This document shows, in pieces, positions 1-8,415 of a DNA stretch of 35,766 bases; position 1 is the stretch's first letter; each line of letters begins with the position of its first letter. The stretch is from an uncultured Lachnospiraceae bacterium. Its GTDB lineage: Bacteria > Bacillota > Clostridia > Lachnospirales > Lachnospiraceae. The stretch spans positions 1 to 35,766 of the forward strand of contig CAJULA010000032.1 of the NCBI GenBank assembly GCA_910587155.1, given 5' to 3'. The notes beneath the pieces are model-generated. The model did no database searches and was not told where the DNA came from. It saw only the letters and a program-made list of their open reading frames with translations. The position numbers and the translations under genes were made by a program.

Positions 1-15
1 ATCAAACTGGCAAGA

Positions 16-53
16 CTGTATCCGGTTATACTTTAAAAACTAACCGGATACAG
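16..53 (-). terminator. Hairpin at the end of the rodA operon
   Basis: Two perfect 13-base arms (16-28 and 41-53) pair around a 12-base AT-rich loop. The upstream arm on the minus strand lies inside the last rodA codons, and the stop codon (40-42) sits at the loop edge. The tract after the stem is only mildly T-rich, so this could be a terminator or an mRNA 3'-end stabiliser. It is the only terminator-like structure seen at the end of the shape and division gene block. Confidence 0.6.
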
Positions 54-1161
54 TACTAGTATTTTTTCCCTGCAATCGAACGTTTAGAACAAACCCCATA
101 CCGATAAACAGACTGACCAGAGAAGTCAATCCCGCACTGACAAAAGGAAGCGGTATCCCCGTGTTCGGCATCAGCCCTGTGGCAACGGCAATATTCATGT
201 AGCTCTGAAATCCGACCAGAGCCGCCATGCCGCTGCAGATGATCATTCCCGCGGTGTCTTTTGATTTTCTGGCAATCATAACACATTCCAGGGCAATCAG
301 AAACAGAAGGAGAATGACTGCACAGGAACCCGCAAATCCCAGTTCTTCTCCGATAATGGCAAATATAAAATCCGTCTGCGGCTCCGAAATGAAATTGCCA
401 TTCTTTACGGAACCGATGATGTTATTGTTAAGACCCTTTCCCCAGAGCTGGCCGGAACCGATCGCCGTAATGGAATTGGCCTGCTGATAGCCTTCCGTAT
501 TTACATATTCGGAAGGATGCAGCCAGGCAAGGATACGTGTCTGCTGATAATCTTTGATCAGCTTTTGATCCGGCTGCAGCACAATCATCAGAAAGATGAC
601 AACGGACGGAATGACAACTGCCAGTACACCGGCGATAATACGATAATCCAGGCCGCCGATAAACAGTATGATGCAGAAAATGATCATAAGCATGATACTG
701 GTGGAAAGGTCGGGCTGGTTATAGATCAGAAACAGCGGCGGCAGAAACAGTGCCGTAATAATGGCCAGTGTGCGGAACGAATTCAGCTTTTCCTTCTGTT
801 TCATAATATACTGTGCATAAAACAAAATCAACAGAATTTTTGCAAGCTCCGAGGGCTGGAAACGGATTCCCAGGATGGAAAACCACCGCTGCGCGCCGCC
901 CGCCTTGGAACCCATCAGTTCCACAAGCAGAAGCAGCGCCACATTTAAAATATAAAACAGCCAGTACAGATTAAGCAGTGCCGTGTAATCGAACAGGGAG
1001 ATAATGAGCATAAGAAAAACGCCCATGACAAGTCCCATAATCTGTTTGTCCTGCACGGACTCTTCCGCGCTGCCGATGGCCAGTATTCCGATTACCGAAA
1101 TCGCAATCAGCATAATGACCAGTTTAAAATCATAATCTCTGATCCGGTATTTCTTTAACAT
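40..1161 (-). CDS. rodA: Rod shape-determining peptidoglycan glycosyltransferase RodA
   Basis: SEDS-family polytopic membrane protein that polymerises lipid II glycan strands for lateral wall growth, working with PBP2, MreB, MreC and MreD. At 373 aa it has the usual RodA length, with about ten hydrophobic segments. The family motif around PQTDFIFAIIGEELGF lies near residues 262-277 and includes the conserved aspartate that is the proposed catalytic residue in RodA. The C-terminal part shows GLMPNTGIPLPFVSAG, another SEDS signature. The start is preceded by GGAGC seven bases upstream. It is the last gene of the mre-mrdA-min block, which favours RodA over FtsW or SpoVE. The stop codon overlaps the terminal hairpin. 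Confidence 0.95.
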   Translation of the reverse strand: MLKKYRIRDYDFKLVIMLIAISVIGILAIGSAEESVQDKQIMGLVMGVFLMLIISLFDYTALLNLYWLFYILNVALLLLVELMGSKAGGAQRWFSILGIRFQPSELAKILLILFYAQYIMKQKEKLNSFRTLAIITALFLPPLFLIYNQPDLSTSIMLMIIFCIILFIGGLDYRIIAGVLAVVIPSVVIFLMIVLQPDQKLIKDYQQTRILAWLHPSEYVNTEGYQQANSITAIGSGQLWGKGLNNNIIGSVKNGNFISEPQTDFIFAIIGEELGFAGSCAVILLLFLIALECVMIARKSKDTAGMIICSGMAALVGFQSYMNIAVATGLMPNTGIPLPFVSAGLTSLVSLFIGMGFVLNVRLQGKNTSTVSG

Positions 1162-1188
1162 AAACCTGCTCCGATTTTATCCCTTTGT

Positions 1189-1455
1189 CTAATGCTTCAG
1201 ATCCAGAATAGGCACATTGGCATACAGGATGGGACTTTTGACAATCCGCCCCTTTGCCGCCTCCTTTGTGATCTGGATTTCCATATTCTTTGCGTCTACC
1301 TTCATATATTTTGATATTACTTTCGCAATATCGCGTTTGACCATCTCCATCATTTCCGGTGAACAGTTGATCCTGTCCGAGATCAGCAGTATTTTCAGCC
1401 GGTCTTTTGCCAGATCACCGGATGATTTTCGATGAAACCTATGTAAAATACCCAT
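1189..1455 (-). CDS. minE: Cell division topological specificity factor MinE
   Basis: Small protein of 88 aa that stimulates the MinD ATPase and drives Min oscillation, restricting the Z-ring to midcell. The N-terminal part contains AKDRLKILLISDR, matching the MinD-binding region of MinE (typically AKERLQIIVAHDR). The rest fits the anti-MinCD and dimerisation domain. An ATG two codons earlier (1461) sits only one base after AGGAGG, so the ATG at 1455, with seven bases of spacing, is preferred. It lies 12 bases after minD. A MinE rather than a DivIVA-type system is seen here. Confidence 0.95.
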   Translation of the reverse strand: MGILHRFHRKSSGDLAKDRLKILLISDRINCSPEMMEMVKRDIAKVISKYMKVDAKNMEIQITKEAAKGRIVKSPILYANVPILDLKH

Positions 1456-1467
1456 ATCCATGCCTCC

Positions 1468-2259
1468 TCAGTTTCTGTGAAAGATTCCGCTGACCTTTGT
1501 CCAGATGGAAATCCGTTTTTCAAAATTCAGGAAGGGCACGACATCTCCCAGAACGCGCATACAGATATTTTTATAGGCACGCCCCGCGAGAGTGGCATTG
1601 CCCACAAGAGGTTCCCCCTGATTGGCGGCGATCACTACGTTTTCATCGTCCGGAACGATTCCGATCAGCGGTATGGCAAGGATATCGGCCACATCGCTTA
1701 CTGACATCATGTCCCCCCGCCTTACCATATCAATTTTGAGCTTATTGACGACCAGATCGACCTGCTCTATTTCATTGGCAGAGAGCAGCCCGATGATGCG
1801 GTCGGCATCTCTGATGGAAGATACCTCCGGTGTGGTAATTACAAGAGCGCGGTCAGCGCCTGCGATGGCATTTTGAAATCCCTGCTCAATCCCGGCCGGA
1901 CAATCCAGAATGATATAATCGAACTGTTCCCGCAGCGCATTCACCATACGGATCATCTGGGGAGGCGTTACGGCAGACTTGTCTCTCGTCTGAGCGGAAG
2001 GCATCAGATAGAGCCCGGGATAACGCTTGTCCCGGATCAGGGCCTGCTTGATCCGGCATTTTCCCTCCACCACATCCACAAGATTATAGACGATGCGGTT
2101 TTCCAGTCCCATGATGACATCCAGATTGCGCAGACCGATGTCCGTATCAATCAGCGCCACTTTTTTTCCCATTGCAGCAAGACCTGTTCCAAGATTTGCA
2201 GTCGTAGTGGTCTTTCCCACGCCGCCTTTTCCTGACGTAATGACAATCACTTCACTCAT
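1468..2259 (-). CDS. minD: Septum site-determining ATPase MinD
   Basis: Membrane-cycling ParA-type ATPase that recruits MinC and responds to MinE. The deviant Walker A motif SGKGGVGKTTT has both signature lysines (K11 and K16), and LDCPAGIEQGF near residue 120 matches the Walker B region with the MinD-specific sequence. The last 20 residues (…ISIWTKVSGIFHRN) form a plausible amphipathic membrane-targeting helix. This tail runs past the conserved core somewhat further than the short KRLFG-type tail of E. coli MinD. Length is 263 aa. A strong GGGAGG lies eight bases before ATG. Confidence 0.97.
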   Translation of the reverse strand: MSEVIVITSGKGGVGKTTTTANLGTGLAAMGKKVALIDTDIGLRNLDVIMGLENRIVYNLVDVVEGKCRIKQALIRDKRYPGLYLMPSAQTRDKSAVTPPQMIRMVNALREQFDYIILDCPAGIEQGFQNAIAGADRALVITTPEVSSIRDADRIIGLLSANEIEQVDLVVNKLKIDMVRRGDMMSVSDVADILAIPLIGIVPDDENVVIAANQGEPLVGNATLAGRAYKNICMRVLGDVVPFLNFEKRISIWTKVSGIFHRN

Positions 2260-2313
2260 TGCGAGTACCTCCCTTTTTGATCATTGTCCCCTAAATTACG
2301 TCCGCGCTCTACC

Positions 2314-2985
2314 TCAGATGGGAAGCATATTTAGTAATTCTTTTGTAACAGGCTCCATAACGATGCTGCCTTCTCTTTCAAAAGCTATTTTTGCCATGAC
2401 CTTAGGCCTGATAGACCACCTCCCTGTTTTTTTTACTGGTACATATCTGGTATCGCCGATCTTAAGCTTTTCGGGAGACATGTCCAGCGCTACGACAAAA
2501 TGTCCCGTCCCGCCGTCGGCTCCGGCATAAGCTTCTCCATAAAGACCGCCGATTACAATGATATCTTTTTTGGCTGCGATCACGGCCCCGGCTCCTACAT
2601 CCCCGATGATGACCACACTGGATTCTATTTCCAGAACCTGACCGTTTTTCAGATTGCCCCTGTAAAACTGCCCCTCGTTTTCATCCTTTCTGGACGCCTG
2701 ATGGATGGCTTTTAAGTAAGTCTGGTTTTTCTCTTCATCCTTGCCTACCAGACAGACGATATTCAGACGGCAGTTTTCCGAGATTGTCCGGATCAGCAGA
2801 GTCTCCTCTTCCACATCAAGCTTTCTCCCTTCAAACGATACCGCCATCCTGGCATCTTTGAAAAAAGCTGCCGACTCTCTGAATTTCATCCCCACTTCCT
2901 CCAGAAGCTGGGGGAAGTCAAGGGTATTGTCCAATATGACTGCGATTCCATTTTGAAAACTTTTTATAATGACCGGACTGTTCAT
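2314..2985 (-). CDS. minC: Septum site-determining protein MinC (FtsZ inhibitor)
   Basis: FtsZ polymerisation inhibitor positioned by MinD. The N-terminal half begins NSPVIIKSFQNGIAVILD, like other MinC N domains. The C-terminal half has the glycine-rich beta-helix pattern (GNLKNGQ… GDVGAGAVIAA … IIVIGGLYGEAYAG) that binds MinD. I place the start at the ATG at 2985 (223 aa) because it begins at the family start. GGAG lies only three bases upstream, which is a short spacing. A TTG start at 3012 would add nine lysine- and arginine-rich residues without a ribosome site. It begins a minC-minD-minE run. Confidence 0.93.
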   Translation of the reverse strand: MNSPVIIKSFQNGIAVILDNTLDFPQLLEEVGMKFRESAAFFKDARMAVSFEGRKLDVEEETLLIRTISENCRLNIVCLVGKDEEKNQTYLKAIHQASRKDENEGQFYRGNLKNGQVLEIESSVVIIGDVGAGAVIAAKKDIIVIGGLYGEAYAGADGGTGHFVVALDMSPEKLKIGDTRYVPVKKTGRWSIRPKVMAKIAFEREGSIVMEPVTKELLNMLPI

Positions 2986-3057
2986 GTTCTCCTTCTTTCT
3001 TTTCCGTATCAAAATGCTGTTGTCCGCATATCCGCTGCCCGAAACGAACTCTGCCCG

Positions 3058-5925
3058 TCAGTCTCCGCCCGTTCCTACGGCTTCCGGCCTGATCGCGCTT
3101 CCTGTCAGAATTTTCTCCTCTTCCTCAGGATCAAAATAATACCGGAACACATCCCGCGAGATCTCGGCCGCATAAGCCGAATTATAACCGAATGCCACAC
3201 GGGTGGCTACGGCAATCTCGGGTTTTTCATAAGGTGCATACCCTACAAACAGGGCATGGTTGGCACGGTTTTTATTCTCCTGTGCCGTACCGGTTTTGCC
3301 CGCTACATTGACGGGCATATCTTCATAATATTTCATCCGTTCCACAACCCTGCGCATCCCCAGGTGGACCGCATCCCACTCGTCGGAAGGCAGAGAGATC
3401 TGTCTGATCTTTTCCGGTGTAAAATCTTCTATTACGTTCCCGCTGTTGTCTGTCAGCTTGTCCAGCAGGCTCAGTTTGTAGCAGGCCCCGCTGTTGGCGA
3501 CCGTAGTGACATAACGCGCCAGCCCGACCGTGGTCAGATTGTGTGTACCCTGACCGATGGCGGAACGGACTGCGTCAAAATCAGACAGCTCCGGTTCGGA
3601 TTCGGAGATTTCCACGCCGGAAGTCTCGTTAAGTCCGAAGAGAGAGGCATATTCTCTCAGCTTTTCCAGGCCTTTTTCGCTGTCATAGATTCCGTTTACA
3701 CTGCCCAGCCGATAAGCCGTTTCATAGAAAAAGGTATTGCAGGAATTTTCTATGGCTCCTACCACATCCAACTGTCCGTGGCTTCCGCCGCTGGTAACAA
3801 TCCAGCATCTGGGCGGCGGTGTGATCTTGTCAAACGGGCCATAGCAGCCAAGGCGTTCATGGAGGTTGATCGCGCCCTCCTCCAGCCCGGCGATCGTAGA
3901 AATCATCTTAAAGGTGGAACCGGGTGCGCTTCTCTGCTGTGTGGCATAATTCCACATAGGCCGGGACAAATCTCTGTTGAGCTGGTTGAAATACTCGGAA
4001 TCTATCGTATTGGCCAGCCGGTTGGTGTCATAGCCCGGGTACGTGACAAGAGCCAGCACTTCGCCGCTGTTTACATCCGTCACCACACAGGAGCCGGAAC
4101 AGGGATCCAGGGCAAGCTGGGCCGGTGTGATGTCCAGCCGTTCGATCAGCCGCAGCATAAAGGCATAGGCGGATATTTTACCGCTTTGAAACTCCGCTTC
4201 CTCTGCCTCGCCCACTTCCACGATGCCCTGCTCTATCAGTACACTGCATATATGCCTGCCTGTCAGGATATCTTCATCAATCATATAACGGTACAGCTTT
4301 TTGGCAAATTCCGTGTTGTTGTCCAGACCGTCAAAGATCGTCTCGATCAACTGGCCGTATATTTCCTCGGAAGAGGCATATTTGCTGTCGAGTCCGACCT
4401 TTGTCACATCAATCCAGTTCATGGCGATGGCATGACTGAGATATTCAGCCAGGGAAATGGTCTCATCATTTTTCCATGCCAGGTAAGTGGCATCTGAGGT
4501 ATCCATCAGTTCCTTTACAAGAATTCCCTGACTTTCCAGCATGGATGCGATATAACTCTCATAAACCTGATATTCTTCCGGCAGATCCTTATAGGGCGTC
4601 TTCAGTTCTGTCAGTTCGCTGCGCAGTCTTCCGAAAACAGACCCTTTTCTGCTCTGAAAGAGGCCGTAAATTTCCTGTTCTATGGGCTGCGCCGTTTTTT
4701 TCTCAAAGTGTGAAATATCAATAATATTATTGTTGATCAGCGCATAGTATACATCATAAATGGGAATCCGCAGATTCTTGGATGAGACGGCCGCTTCCGC
4801 ACTGCTCTTTGTATTGTCCAGCTTGGAGATCAGGATTCCGGCGATCTTCTGTTCCAGGATATTGTAAACCGCTTTCTGCAGCTCCTTGTCGATCGTCAGA
4901 TAGAGATCGCAGCCCGCCACGGGCTCGGTACGTTCCGTGATTTCGATGACTTTGCCCAGATTGTCCACATACATGATCTCGGACCCTTTTTTCCCCTGCA
5001 GATCGGTCTCCCGTACCTTTTCAATGCCTGACTTGCCCACTGTATCGGTAGCGGTATAGGAATCATCCGAGGCGGAAAGCTCTGCCAGCTCATCCTGGGA
5101 AATCTTTCCGGTATAGCCGAGAATATGGGAAAAATAAACACTGTCCACATACTTGCGCACTGTGTCTTCCGTGATGGAAACACCTTCCAGCACATCGCTG
5201 TTTTCCATGACAATGGCTACCGTCCGCTCGTTGACATCATAGGCTACGGTAGTGGCCACATATTTCTGAAAACTGTTGGCACTCATGGCATAACGGATAT
5301 TGATCATCTTCAACAGTTCTTCTTTAGTGTAACCCGCTCCGGGCACAAAGCTCTGCTTGTCATCGGGGTCGGTATATTCGCCGATGGCATACCGCGTCGT
5401 CCCGGCAAGATATTCAATCACCGCGTCCGGTGTGGAAGTCTTCTCCGCATATTTGAGCTTGTCTATTGTCTCCCTGCCGTATACGTCGGCCAGAAAACGC
5501 AGCAGAGCCGTATCCTCGACCGTAAACTGGAAGCGTCCGTCCTTGTCCAGGACAATATTGAAGTCACTGGTGATCCTGTCGCCGTTTTTTTCGATCAGAC
5601 TGATCAGTTTGCGGATGGTGGCATTCAGATTTTTATTTTTGTTTTTCCCGGATTCAAACACATCTTCGATCGTCACGTTATAAGCCAGTTCATTATAGGC
5701 CAGCAATTCGCCGTTCCGGTCATAGATATTGCCTCTTGTGCTGGAGATATATCGTTCTTTCCGTATTTTGAGTTTAAAATTGTTCATATATTCCGCGCCG
5801 TGCACGATCTGCAGGGTAAACACCCGGTGAAGCAGCATGCCGCACAGAAAACAGAAGCATACGACCAGAACAAACAGCCTTGAGGCTATCAGGTTTAACA
5901 CTTTTTCTTTTATCTTTTCTAACAA
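3058..5925 (-). CDS. mrdA: Penicillin-binding protein 2 (elongasome transpeptidase), with large insertion
   Basis: Class B PBP that cross-links peptidoglycan during lateral growth with RodA. It has one N-terminal membrane anchor (residues about 15-35), a dimerisation domain with TRGNIYDRNGELLA (63-76), then a transpeptidase domain. The active-site motifs are intact: S670-T-F-K673, S728-C-N730 and K877-T-G879. At 955 aa it is about 300 residues longer than E. coli PBP2. Most of the excess is a helical, Cys-poor stretch at about 361-606 between TIDKELQKAVYNILEQ and the transpeptidase core. The start is TTG with GGGAGG ten bases upstream; no ATG fits. It lies between mreD and minC. Confidence 0.95.
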   Translation of the reverse strand: MLEKIKEKVLNLIASRLFVLVVCFCFLCGMLLHRVFTLQIVHGAEYMNNFKLKIRKERYISSTRGNIYDRNGELLAYNELAYNVTIEDVFESGKNKNKNLNATIRKLISLIEKNGDRITSDFNIVLDKDGRFQFTVEDTALLRFLADVYGRETIDKLKYAEKTSTPDAVIEYLAGTTRYAIGEYTDPDDKQSFVPGAGYTKEELLKMINIRYAMSANSFQKYVATTVAYDVNERTVAIVMENSDVLEGVSITEDTVRKYVDSVYFSHILGYTGKISQDELAELSASDDSYTATDTVGKSGIEKVRETDLQGKKGSEIMYVDNLGKVIEITERTEPVAGCDLYLTIDKELQKAVYNILEQKIAGILISKLDNTKSSAEAAVSSKNLRIPIYDVYYALINNNIIDISHFEKKTAQPIEQEIYGLFQSRKGSVFGRLRSELTELKTPYKDLPEEYQVYESYIASMLESQGILVKELMDTSDATYLAWKNDETISLAEYLSHAIAMNWIDVTKVGLDSKYASSEEIYGQLIETIFDGLDNNTEFAKKLYRYMIDEDILTGRHICSVLIEQGIVEVGEAEEAEFQSGKISAYAFMLRLIERLDITPAQLALDPCSGSCVVTDVNSGEVLALVTYPGYDTNRLANTIDSEYFNQLNRDLSRPMWNYATQQRSAPGSTFKMISTIAGLEEGAINLHERLGCYGPFDKITPPPRCWIVTSGGSHGQLDVVGAIENSCNTFFYETAYRLGSVNGIYDSEKGLEKLREYASLFGLNETSGVEISESEPELSDFDAVRSAIGQGTHNLTTVGLARYVTTVANSGACYKLSLLDKLTDNSGNVIEDFTPEKIRQISLPSDEWDAVHLGMRRVVERMKYYEDMPVNVAGKTGTAQENKNRANHALFVGYAPYEKPEIAVATRVAFGYNSAYAAEISRDVFRYYFDPEEEEKILTGSAIRPEAVGTGGD

Positions 5926-5981
5926 ATTATAGTATCCTCCCTGTTTTACAGGTCAGCCTGTCTCAAATGCCGCAATGAATG

Positions 5982-6500
5982 CTAAACAAACTTTTTCTCG
6001 TTCTTTTTCTCGCGCTCCGCCAGTTTCTGATCCAGCTTCAGCACAAGCGGGTACATGACCAGCGATACCGCTACCGTATAGACCATTTCCGGCAGGATGA
6101 TGTGTATCATATAATAGCCGATCCGGAAACGGCTCCTGAGAAGAAAGAGCAGGCAGTAACAGAGAATGTTATAGGCCAGATCGCTCACGGCAATCAGACA
6201 GAGCGGCAGCTTGATATCCTCGGGAAAGAATATTCTGCGGAAACTGCCGTTTATGTATCCGATATACATATATATCAATGCATAAAAACCGATGGCCTCC
6301 CCGAAAAAGATATCCAGAAGCAGTCCGCAGGAAAAACCGGTCAGCAGTCCGCTCTTGCGCCCTCCCATAAACCCATATGACGCAGTAAGGATGATCAGCA
6401 GATTCGGTATGATTCCGCCAAAGGCAAGGGCATGAAATACCGTACACTGCAGCAGGAAGCTGACCAGGATCAATATACCGATCAAAATCTTACGTATCAT
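5982..6500 (-). CDS. mreD: Rod shape-determining membrane protein MreD
   Basis: Small polytopic membrane protein of the elongasome, 172 aa with about five hydrophobic segments. The sequence begins MIRKILIGILILVSFLLQCT, typical of MreD. A central GLLTGFSCGLLLDIFFGEAIGF stretch (split around residues 55-76) matches the family GFxxGLLxDxxxG pattern. The frame is open upstream into the mreC coding region, but the ATG at 6500 has AAAGGA seven bases upstream and starts 13 bases after the mreC stop, so it is the likely start. Order mreB-mreC-mreD-mrdA is the classic one. Confidence 0.92.
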   Translation of the reverse strand: MIRKILIGILILVSFLLQCTVFHALAFGGIIPNLLIILTASYGFMGGRKSGLLTGFSCGLLLDIFFGEAIGFYALIYMYIGYINGSFRRIFFPEDIKLPLCLIAVSDLAYNILCYCLLFLLRSRFRIGYYMIHIILPEMVYTVAVSLVMYPLVLKLDQKLAEREKKNEKKFV

Positions 6501-6513
6501 ACCCAATCCTTTC

Positions 6514-7383
6514 TCAGTCCTGCGGATTCTGCTTTTTCTGCAGTATGATGAGCACCTCTTCCAGGTGCTGAAAATCCACTGCCGGCGTGGCATAACCCGA
6601 TTTGGTCAGATTATTGGAATCTATCTCCATCGTACTGATGTAACCGATCAGAATACCGGGGAGATATTTGTCGCTGATATTGGAAGTTACAATCTTGTCG
6701 CCCTCTGCCACCAGATTGTCGGCATCCACAAGCTGTTCGAAACGGATCAGTCCCTGGCTCATCAGCTCCAGATCACCGGAGACGATCAGGTTATCCGATG
6801 TGGAGAGCACCATGCCGCTGACATTGGAATTATCATTGATAATGGAAGTGACTTTGGCCCAGTGCTTTCCCACGGAAACGATTCGTCCGACCAGGCCGCT
6901 GCCTGCCATAACATTCATATCCACTTCCAGTCCGTCTTCTTCCCCTTTGTTGATCGTAAAGGAGTGGAACCAGTTCCCGCCGTCCCAGGCGATGATCCGT
7001 GCGCCTATCTTTTCGTATTCGGAGTATTCGTCGTCGAGCTGGTACAGCTCGCGCAGATGGTTCAGCTCATATTTGTCCTGCTGAAGCATCGTATTTTCGA
7101 TCGTCAGCTCGTCCACCTGCCGCTTCAGCTCCTGATTTTCCTCAAGCAGCATGCGGATCTGGGACAGTTCGTCAGATTTATCGCTCATCCATGTCCCCAC
7201 TTCGGTAATCCCGTTCTGAAACGGTATGGTGACATAGCCGACAATATTGCCCAGCGTACCGTTAAAAATATCCGTTGTAAAAGTGATGACCATCACACAG
7301 ATACAGAGAATCGTGATGATAAGGAGGAGATATTTGCTGGGAAGCGTAAACTTCTCTCCCTTTCTTTTAACAATAGGACTCAT
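6514..7383 (-). CDS. mreC: Rod shape-determining protein MreC
   Basis: Bitopic elongasome scaffold that contacts and activates PBP2-RodA from outside the membrane. At 289 aa it has a short cytoplasmic N-terminus, a membrane segment at about residues 18-40, and a coiled coil at about 68-115 (LSQIRMLLEENQELKRQVDEL). Two beta domains follow, with the characteristic NAG/AGSGLVGRIVSVGKHWAKVTSIINDNS-type region near residues 160-190. The start lies three bases after the mreB stop and has no strong ribosome site, which suggests translational coupling. Confidence 0.93.
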   Translation of the reverse strand: MSPIVKRKGEKFTLPSKYLLLIITILCICVMVITFTTDIFNGTLGNIVGYVTIPFQNGITEVGTWMSDKSDELSQIRMLLEENQELKRQVDELTIENTMLQQDKYELNHLRELYQLDDEYSEYEKIGARIIAWDGGNWFHSFTINKGEEDGLEVDMNVMAGSGLVGRIVSVGKHWAKVTSIINDNSNVSGMVLSTSDNLIVSGDLELMSQGLIRFEQLVDADNLVAEGDKIVTSNISDKYLPGILIGYISTMEIDSNNLTKSGYATPAVDFQHLEEVLIILQKKQNPQD

Positions 7384-7386
7384 GGA

Positions 7387-8397
7387 TCATTTACCCATTC
7401 CTTCGATGGAATACGCCACCGATTTATAGTTGTCATCCTTGATGATACGGGAAAGGCCGATGGCCACGCTGGCTATGGGCTGTTCCGCCATATTGACTGA
7501 CAGGCCGGTGCCTTTGCTGATCAGTTCGCCCAGATGGCTGACCTGAGAAGCGCCGCCGGTCAGATAGAGACCGTGACGGTAAATATCGGCCGCCAGTTCC
7601 GGCGGTGTGCGCTCCAGAATGACTTTGATATTGTCGATAATGGTGCTGAAATGCTCCTGCAGCGTCTCATCCACAAGCGCGGTGGGAATCTCGCGCTCCA
7701 CCGGCAGACCCGTCACGATATCACGTCCGTATACAACGGCCCCCTTCCCCTCCTGCTCCAGATCACGCAGGGAAATCTTGACATTTTCCGCCGTCTTGCC
7801 GCCGATGATCAGGCTGAACTCCTTTCTGACCGCCGAGCGGATCGCCTCGTCAAATTTTTTGCCGCCCACGTTGATCAGCTGGCTCAGCACAATGCCGCCC
7901 AGTGAGAGGATGGAAATTTCCGTCGTATCATAGCCCACATTCACAAGGAGAACACCCTGGGCATTTTTCACATCAATGTCCATGCCCAGACCGTCCGCAA
8001 TGGCTTTTTCCACGACCATGATTTTCTTGGCTTTTACATTGGCATCTTTGATCAGATCATAGAAGGCGCGTTTTTCCACTTCCGTGATATCGGTGGGCAC
8101 TGCCACATAGTAATCACCGCCCTTGATGTTGCCTTTTGTCAGCCCTCCGATAAAAAAGCGCACCAGTGTCTCCATGTTTTTGATATCCGCGATCACACCG
8201 TTGCACAATGGATAGGATATATGGATATTGCCGGGCGCCTTCTCATACATCTCAAAAGCGGAATTCCCATAAGCAAATAAGGTCCTTTTATTTTCGATGG
8301 CGATCATGTTTTTTTCGATCATGATGCTGTCGTCCGCCCTGCTGTAAATCTTGATATTGTTGGTACCCAGATCGATACCAAATGCACTGTTTGCCAA
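7387..8397 (-). CDS. mreB: MreB-family actin-like protein with altered phosphate-2 motif
   Basis: Actin-like filament protein that organises lateral wall synthesis, 336 aa, upstream of mreC. Recognisable MreB blocks are FGIDLGTNNIKIY (phosphate 1, residues 6-18), IGGKTAENVKI (198-208), GRDIVTGLP (224-232) and LYLTGGASQ (adenosine region, 277-285). The phosphate-2 motif, normally DIGGGTTE, reads NVGYDTTE at 153-160, and the usual EEPMAAAIG reads VEKAIADGLG at 129-138. Nucleotide hydrolysis may therefore differ from standard MreB. AAGGGG lies about eight bases before the ATG. The operon position makes the MreB role likely; whether a second, canonical MreB exists elsewhere is unknown. Confidence 0.88.
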   Translation of the reverse strand: MANSAFGIDLGTNNIKIYSRADDSIMIEKNMIAIENKRTLFAYGNSAFEMYEKAPGNIHISYPLCNGVIADIKNMETLVRFFIGGLTKGNIKGGDYYVAVPTDITEVEKRAFYDLIKDANVKAKKIMVVEKAIADGLGMDIDVKNAQGVLLVNVGYDTTEISILSLGGIVLSQLINVGGKKFDEAIRSAVRKEFSLIIGGKTAENVKISLRDLEQEGKGAVVYGRDIVTGLPVEREIPTALVDETLQEHFSTIIDNIKVILERTPPELAADIYRHGLYLTGGASQVSHLGELISKGTGLSVNMAEQPIASVAIGLSRIIKDDNYKSVAYSIEGMGK

Positions 8398-8415
8398 TTC
8401 AACTGCCCCTTTCTT

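Noticed and set aside
2953..4497. Long plus-strand open frame (514 codons) antisense to the PBP2 gene
   Set aside because: The opposite strand carries an intact PBP2 with all active-site motifs; the plus frame has no recognisable domain.
5948..5961. ACAGG/CCTGT dyad upstream of the PBP2 start
   Set aside because: A five-base stem is expected by chance in a gap of this length.
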